Source: Clostridiales bacterium UBA1774 (lineage in GTDB: Bacteria; Bacillota; Clostridia; Oscillospirales; Oscillospiraceae). Taken from it: a stretch of DNA of 34,524 nt. The translations under genes were made by a program, and so were the position numbers. The notes below the pieces were generated by a model, which was not told the DNA's origin, made no database searches, and saw only the letters and a program-made list of their open reading frames with translations. The stretch lies in NCBI GenBank assembly GCA_002314635.1, contig DCGQ01000007.1:1-34524 (forward strand), written 5' to 3'. Position 1 is the first letter of the stretch. Every line of letters starts with the position of its first letter. Shown here one piece after another: positions 31,363 through 34,524 of the stretch.

Positions 31363-34300
31363 TTATCTGCCGCTGCGGCGAAGCTCACGACGCAGCCGTT
31401 CCTCAATGATACGATAGATTTTGTCTGCCGTTCGCTGCAGGTCGGCGTCGCTGATCTGCAGGCGGGACGCCTCGGTTTCCGCCTCCTGTTTTTCCTTGAA
31501 GGTCAGATTCTGCGGCCCCGTCAGGTCATTTTGCTTTCCGGGATGGATGCCGACCGGAGCGCTCCAGTTGATCTGGCGCGGCATCTTCTGCCGACTGACT
31601 CCGCCGGAAGAAACCGGCTCCGAATGGCTGATCTCCGTTCCCGTCTGCTGCAGCAGCTCCTGCGCCCATCCGGGAAGGGCATCTGTTTTCTGCGTTTTTC
31701 CCGGATTCGGATTCTGCACTGTTTCCGCAGGCTGCGGAAACGCCGCAAAAACCAGCTCGGTCTGTGCAGGCGTCTCGCTGGTTTTCCGATCAACAGGCAC
31801 TGCCGTGACCCGTCCCTGCTTTCCCGCAGCAATATCCGGATGATTCCTATGCGGATTCGAAACGCGAATATCCTGAATAACGGGGCGCTTCGCCTGCACA
31901 GCCTTTCCCATGGCAATGCTCCGCCGCTGTACGCCCATATGCTCGTTTCCGCTGTGCAGCAGCGCGGCGGCTGTGCCTTCCGGCTGCCTCACAGTCGGGT
32001 CATTCCGGATCGCCGCAGGATTTTGCACATCCACGCCGCTGTCCGGAAACACCAGTTCCGGAGGGGCTGTGAGCTGCTCCGCAGATTCTGCCGGGAAAAG
32101 CACCTGCACCGTCTCCGTGCGGTCATCCCCCTGCTCTGTATGGCTGTTCCGGATGCGGGGCGAGCCAACCGATATCGGCGGTTTCTTTCCCGGTTCCGAA
32201 CCGGATTCCGCCGTACCGTACCTGTCAGGTGCATGAAATACATTTTCCTGAGACAGCACCGTTTCGGAGTGGATCAGTTCGGCGGCAGCGGCGGAGGGCG
32301 TTTCCGGCTGCATCGGCAATGCCCTTGCTGCCGGATTTCCGTTTTCCGCACGATTTCGTTCCTCCGTCACCTGCTCCGCCGCTTGGGAAAATCCGATGAT
32401 CTCCGCTGCTGCCACGCCTTCCGGCGTCTTGTCCTCGCGGGACACATCTTCCGTCATTCGGTATTCTGCTGCGGTAAGCCGGTGTTCTTCCCGTGCAGCC
32501 TGTAAAGCGGAACCCGGCACGGAATACGGATTTCGCGTATGGCTTTCTGCCGGAGCTGTCTGCAATGGGGATTCCGCCTGCTCCGAATGGTACACAATCT
32601 CTGTCGCTGATTGGGGCGGCAGATCAGGCGCAGCAGGCCACGCGGTACTTGCATTGCCGCTTCGGAAGTCCGCAGCTTCGTGATTCTGTACGGCTTCGTC
32701 GCCCCACATTGCGGGTTCTGCCCGGAAATCCGCGGACGCTGTTTTCTCATCGGAGATACGGTTCGGTTTCCGCTCATCCGTATGCCGGTTTGGTTCCCTC
32801 TCTCTGTGATCGGCAGCTCTGTACGATTGGGTTTCTCCCGGCCGCGCAGCTTCGACCGCTTGTACTGCTATCTGATCGATGCGTCCTCCTGCTTCCGGTG
32901 CATACAGAAGCCGGGGTAATGCTTCGGTCTGTACCTCCGTCTGAACAGGCAGCGCCGTTGTGATCGGCTGACTGTCCGCCCTGCCGGATGCGGGCGCAAA
33001 ATCATCCCTGTAAGGAATGTCCGCATCTGAAATAATGTTTCGCTCCGAAAGCACCTCGGCAGCACCTGCTTTCGGCTCTGCGTCTTCCCGACGGAACCGC
33101 TTCCCCGTGTCCGCCATCGGCTTCTGAGGTGCTGTCCTGCCGCGTTCATCCGGAATCTGTGCTTCTGCGGCTTCTTTTTGATAGAGTAACTCCATTGGGA
33201 TCGGATCCTGCCCGTCCTGCGCCGCAGGAATGGCAAGTTCAGACCGTGTTTGTCCGAAAACAGTACCGGTTTCGGTTTTCGGAGGGCTCCCTTCTGCGGA
33301 TGCAGCTGTCTGTTCGGCAGCTGCAGAACGGTTATGTTCCGAATATCCGGTTATTCTGTATGACGGTGCGGCCTTTGCTGCCAAATCCGTGTTCTTCGAT
33401 TCCACGGTATGCCATGCTTTCCGGTCTGCGCTTTCCTGTGTTTTCTTCGCTTCAAGATTTTCGATATCATTCGGATGAGGTGCCGCTCCCTCAGCTTCTG
33501 TGCGGAAGGACAGCTCCGGCTGCGTGCCGGACTGCGGCGCCGTCAGCACCGGCAGAGCCGCTATCGGCTCATCCATCTGCGGCATCCACACGCTCCGCGT
33601 CTGCATTTCGTCCTGAGTCGAATCCGCTTTCTGTGCCGCACTCCATTCTGCAGGCATCCGCAAGCGATCGGCCGCAGCTCGGTTCGTCCCGGCAGATTCC
33701 ATGCTGCGTTCTGATGCAGAGGATGTATCGGAACACGGAAGCTGCATCCGGTTTTCCGCAAAACCGTATTCTGCCGTTTCCGGCTGGCCTTGCTGCGTTC
33801 CCGCATGGGGGACGGTATACGGCTCTGGCCGGGTATTCTGCTCCGGTTTTGGGAATGCAGCAGCTTCCTCGTTTTCGTACAAAACCATTTCCGGCTCGAT
33901 GGTTCGAAACTCCGCTTCTGCCGGAATTGCGGTCTGCATACGCAAGTTGTCCGCAGCGGTCGGTTTGCTGTCGGAAGCTGAAACAGGCTCCCATGAAGCT
34001 GCTTTGACGGTTCTCGTTTCCTGTGCCGGTTTCGTATGCTCCAGCGGCTGCCGCCGCCGGGAATCGTCAGGCTCCGGCTTCGGCTCCATGCGTTCGACAG
34101 ACTCGGTCCCGGTATCATTCCGTGTTTCCTGTCGATTATCCGTTTCCTTTGTCCGATTATCGACATCCGACTTTGTTTGGCCTGACAGATGTTCCGCCTC
34201 TGCGGATTCGGATTCCTCCGTTTCCGCACGATAGATCATGGAGGTGGGAAGCATGCGGGGCTGGGAAGCATCCGGAAGCGCTGTCTGACGCTGGGTCTGA

Positions 34301-34512
34301 TCGAGCCGCATTGCTTCCCGCTGCAAGGCTGAATCCGCTGCATTCTGTACCGCTGCAGCCGTTTCCCGACCCGTTTCGGCTCCCCGAACAGGGCCTCGGC
34401 CTGTATCCGCCGTAATCAGGGAATGCGGTGCGGCTGCATTCCCGTCTGTCGCCGGTTCTGCACGATACGCAGAACGGTTCTCTTTTCCGGATGTGCTGCG
34501 CTCCTGCTCCAT
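31363..34512 (-). CDS. Large disordered repeat protein at the Afp6-like position
   Basis: At least 1049 residues. The frame is open to the right edge, and the ATG used here has GGAG four bases before it, so it may be the real start or an internal Met. Composition is Ala/Glu/Thr/Pro/Gln/Arg/Ser-rich with few hydrophobics, almost no Cys and no membrane segment, so it is probably disordered. About ten copies of a 21-residue motif lie roughly every 100 residues. The last 30 residues switch to a charged helix (DADLQRTADKIYRIIEERL, then RRELRRSGR), like the C-terminal helix of proteins at this spot in other CIS clusters (recalled, not searched). It sits directly before the LysM adaptor. Function unknown: a cargo scaffold, a tape-measure-like part or a tether are possible. 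Confidence 0.85.
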   Translation of the reverse strand: MEQERSTSGKENRSAYRAEPATDGNAAAPHSLITADTGRGPVRGAETGRETAAAVQNAADSALQREAMRLDQTQRQTALPDASQPRMLPTSMIYRAETEESESAEAEHLSGQTKSDVDNRTKETDNRQETRNDTGTESVERMEPKPEPDDSRRRQPLEHTKPAQETRTVKAASWEPVSASDSKPTAADNLRMQTAIPAEAEFRTIEPEMVLYENEEAAAFPKPEQNTRPEPYTVPHAGTQQGQPETAEYGFAENRMQLPCSDTSSASERSMESAGTNRAAADRLRMPAEWSAAQKADSTQDEMQTRSVWMPQMDEPIAALPVLTAPQSGTQPELSFRTEAEGAAPHPNDIENLEAKKTQESADRKAWHTVESKNTDLAAKAAPSYRITGYSEHNRSAAAEQTAASAEGSPPKTETGTVFGQTRSELAIPAAQDGQDPIPMELLYQKEAAEAQIPDERGRTAPQKPMADTGKRFRREDAEPKAGAAEVLSERNIISDADIPYRDDFAPASGRADSQPITTALPVQTEVQTEALPRLLYAPEAGGRIDQIAVQAVEAARPGETQSYRAADHREREPNRHTDERKPNRISDEKTASADFRAEPAMWGDEAVQNHEAADFRSGNASTAWPAAPDLPPQSATEIVYHSEQAESPLQTAPAESHTRNPYSVPGSALQAAREEHRLTAAEYRMTEDVSREDKTPEGVAAAEIIGFSQAAEQVTEERNRAENGNPAARALPMQPETPSAAAAELIHSETVLSQENVFHAPDRYGTAESGSEPGKKPPISVGSPRIRNSHTEQGDDRTETVQVLFPAESAEQLTAPPELVFPDSGVDVQNPAAIRNDPTVRQPEGTAAALLHSGNEHMGVQRRSIAMGKAVQAKRPVIQDIRVSNPHRNHPDIAAGKQGRVTAVPVDRKTSETPAQTELVFAAFPQPAETVQNPNPGKTQKTDALPGWAQELLQQTGTEISHSEPVSSGGVSRQKMPRQINWSAPVGIHPGKQNDLTGPQNLTFKEKQEAETEASRLQISDADLQRTADKIYRIIEERLRRELRRSGR
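31618..34281 (-). repeat. Ten dispersed 21-residue repeats in the large disordered protein
   Basis: Copies lie at about residues 78-97, 195-215, 319-339, 427-447, 520-540, 624-644, 731-750, 805-825 (weaker), 904-925 and 945-965. The pattern is A, then L/I/V/W, P, ten to twelve variable residues, then E (or M/R), L/I/M, a small or aliphatic residue, Y/F/H, two residues and E. The Pro-to-aromatic spacing is exactly 15 in six copies (197/212, 321/336, 429/444, 522/537, 626/641, 807/822). It is an amino-acid-level pattern found by eye; the DNA repeats are not obvious. Confidence 0.7.
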
Positions 34513-34524
34513 CCCGCTCCGGGT

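Noticed and set aside
5688..34512. Prophage or R-type tailocin instead of an eCIS
   Set aside because: There are no capsid, terminase, integrase, holin or lysin genes, while the AAA+ ATPase, Pvc16_N, LysM adaptor, DUF4280 and DUF4157 genes are eCIS hallmarks.

Overview
The window is one unbroken, strictly minus-strand gene cluster for a contractile injection system (CIS) of the extracellular/phage-tail-like type (Afp/PVC relatives), most likely from a Gram-positive Clostridia-type Bacillota (Oscillospiraceae/Ruminococcaceae-like). The lineage guess rests on strong AGGAGG-type ribosome binding sites, some TTG and GTG starts, SpoIIE/RsbU-type PP2C folds, DUF4280 and MORN proteins, moderately high GC, and no sign of outer-membrane components. 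It is an inference, not a match. No rRNA, tRNA, CRISPR array or complete mobile element is visible. No stretch above about 190 bases lacks a gene.

Reading in the direction of transcription (right to left), the right edge opens with a very large, low-complexity, probably disordered protein (31363-34512) that carries about ten copies of a 21-residue motif at roughly 100-residue intervals. Then comes a baseplate/spike block: LysM tube-adaptor (Afp7-like), gpD-like hub, gpV-like spike, gp25/gpW wedge, two gpJ-like wedge proteins, a gpI-like tail protein and an Ig-tailed protein with an FYGKLL N-terminus. Sheath, inner tube and tape-measure genes are not here and are expected just beyond the right edge.

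The middle (16636-20308) is a signalling and membrane block: a protein that looks like a degenerate Ser/Thr kinase, a multi-pass membrane protein ending in an eroded class III cyclase domain, and a small C-terminally anchored protein. A membrane-anchored MORN-repeat protein follows. Structural genes then resume with a Pvc16_N/DUF4255 cap protein, a beta-rich protein of unknown role, a DUF4280 PAAR-like tip and a Pvc15-like AAA+ ATPase.

The left third returns to signalling and cargo: a degenerate PP2C with a possible HATPase-like tail, a chimera of beta-propeller, Cache-like and major-facilitator parts, a GNAT with a Cys-rich tail, a HAMP-PP2C receptor, a DUF4157 (eCIS core) protein with an intact HELVH motif that is the best cargo candidate, and a small YbjN/CesT-like protein. 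A perfect 17-bp bidirectional terminator closes the cluster. The genes are close-packed with many 4-base overlaps, so they probably form one operon. The distinctive point is that a CIS is co-transcribed with several membrane sensors whose kinase, cyclase and phosphatase folds have mostly lost catalytic residues. This suggests a membrane-docked, signal-controlled injection machine rather than a freely released particle. That interpretation is inference.
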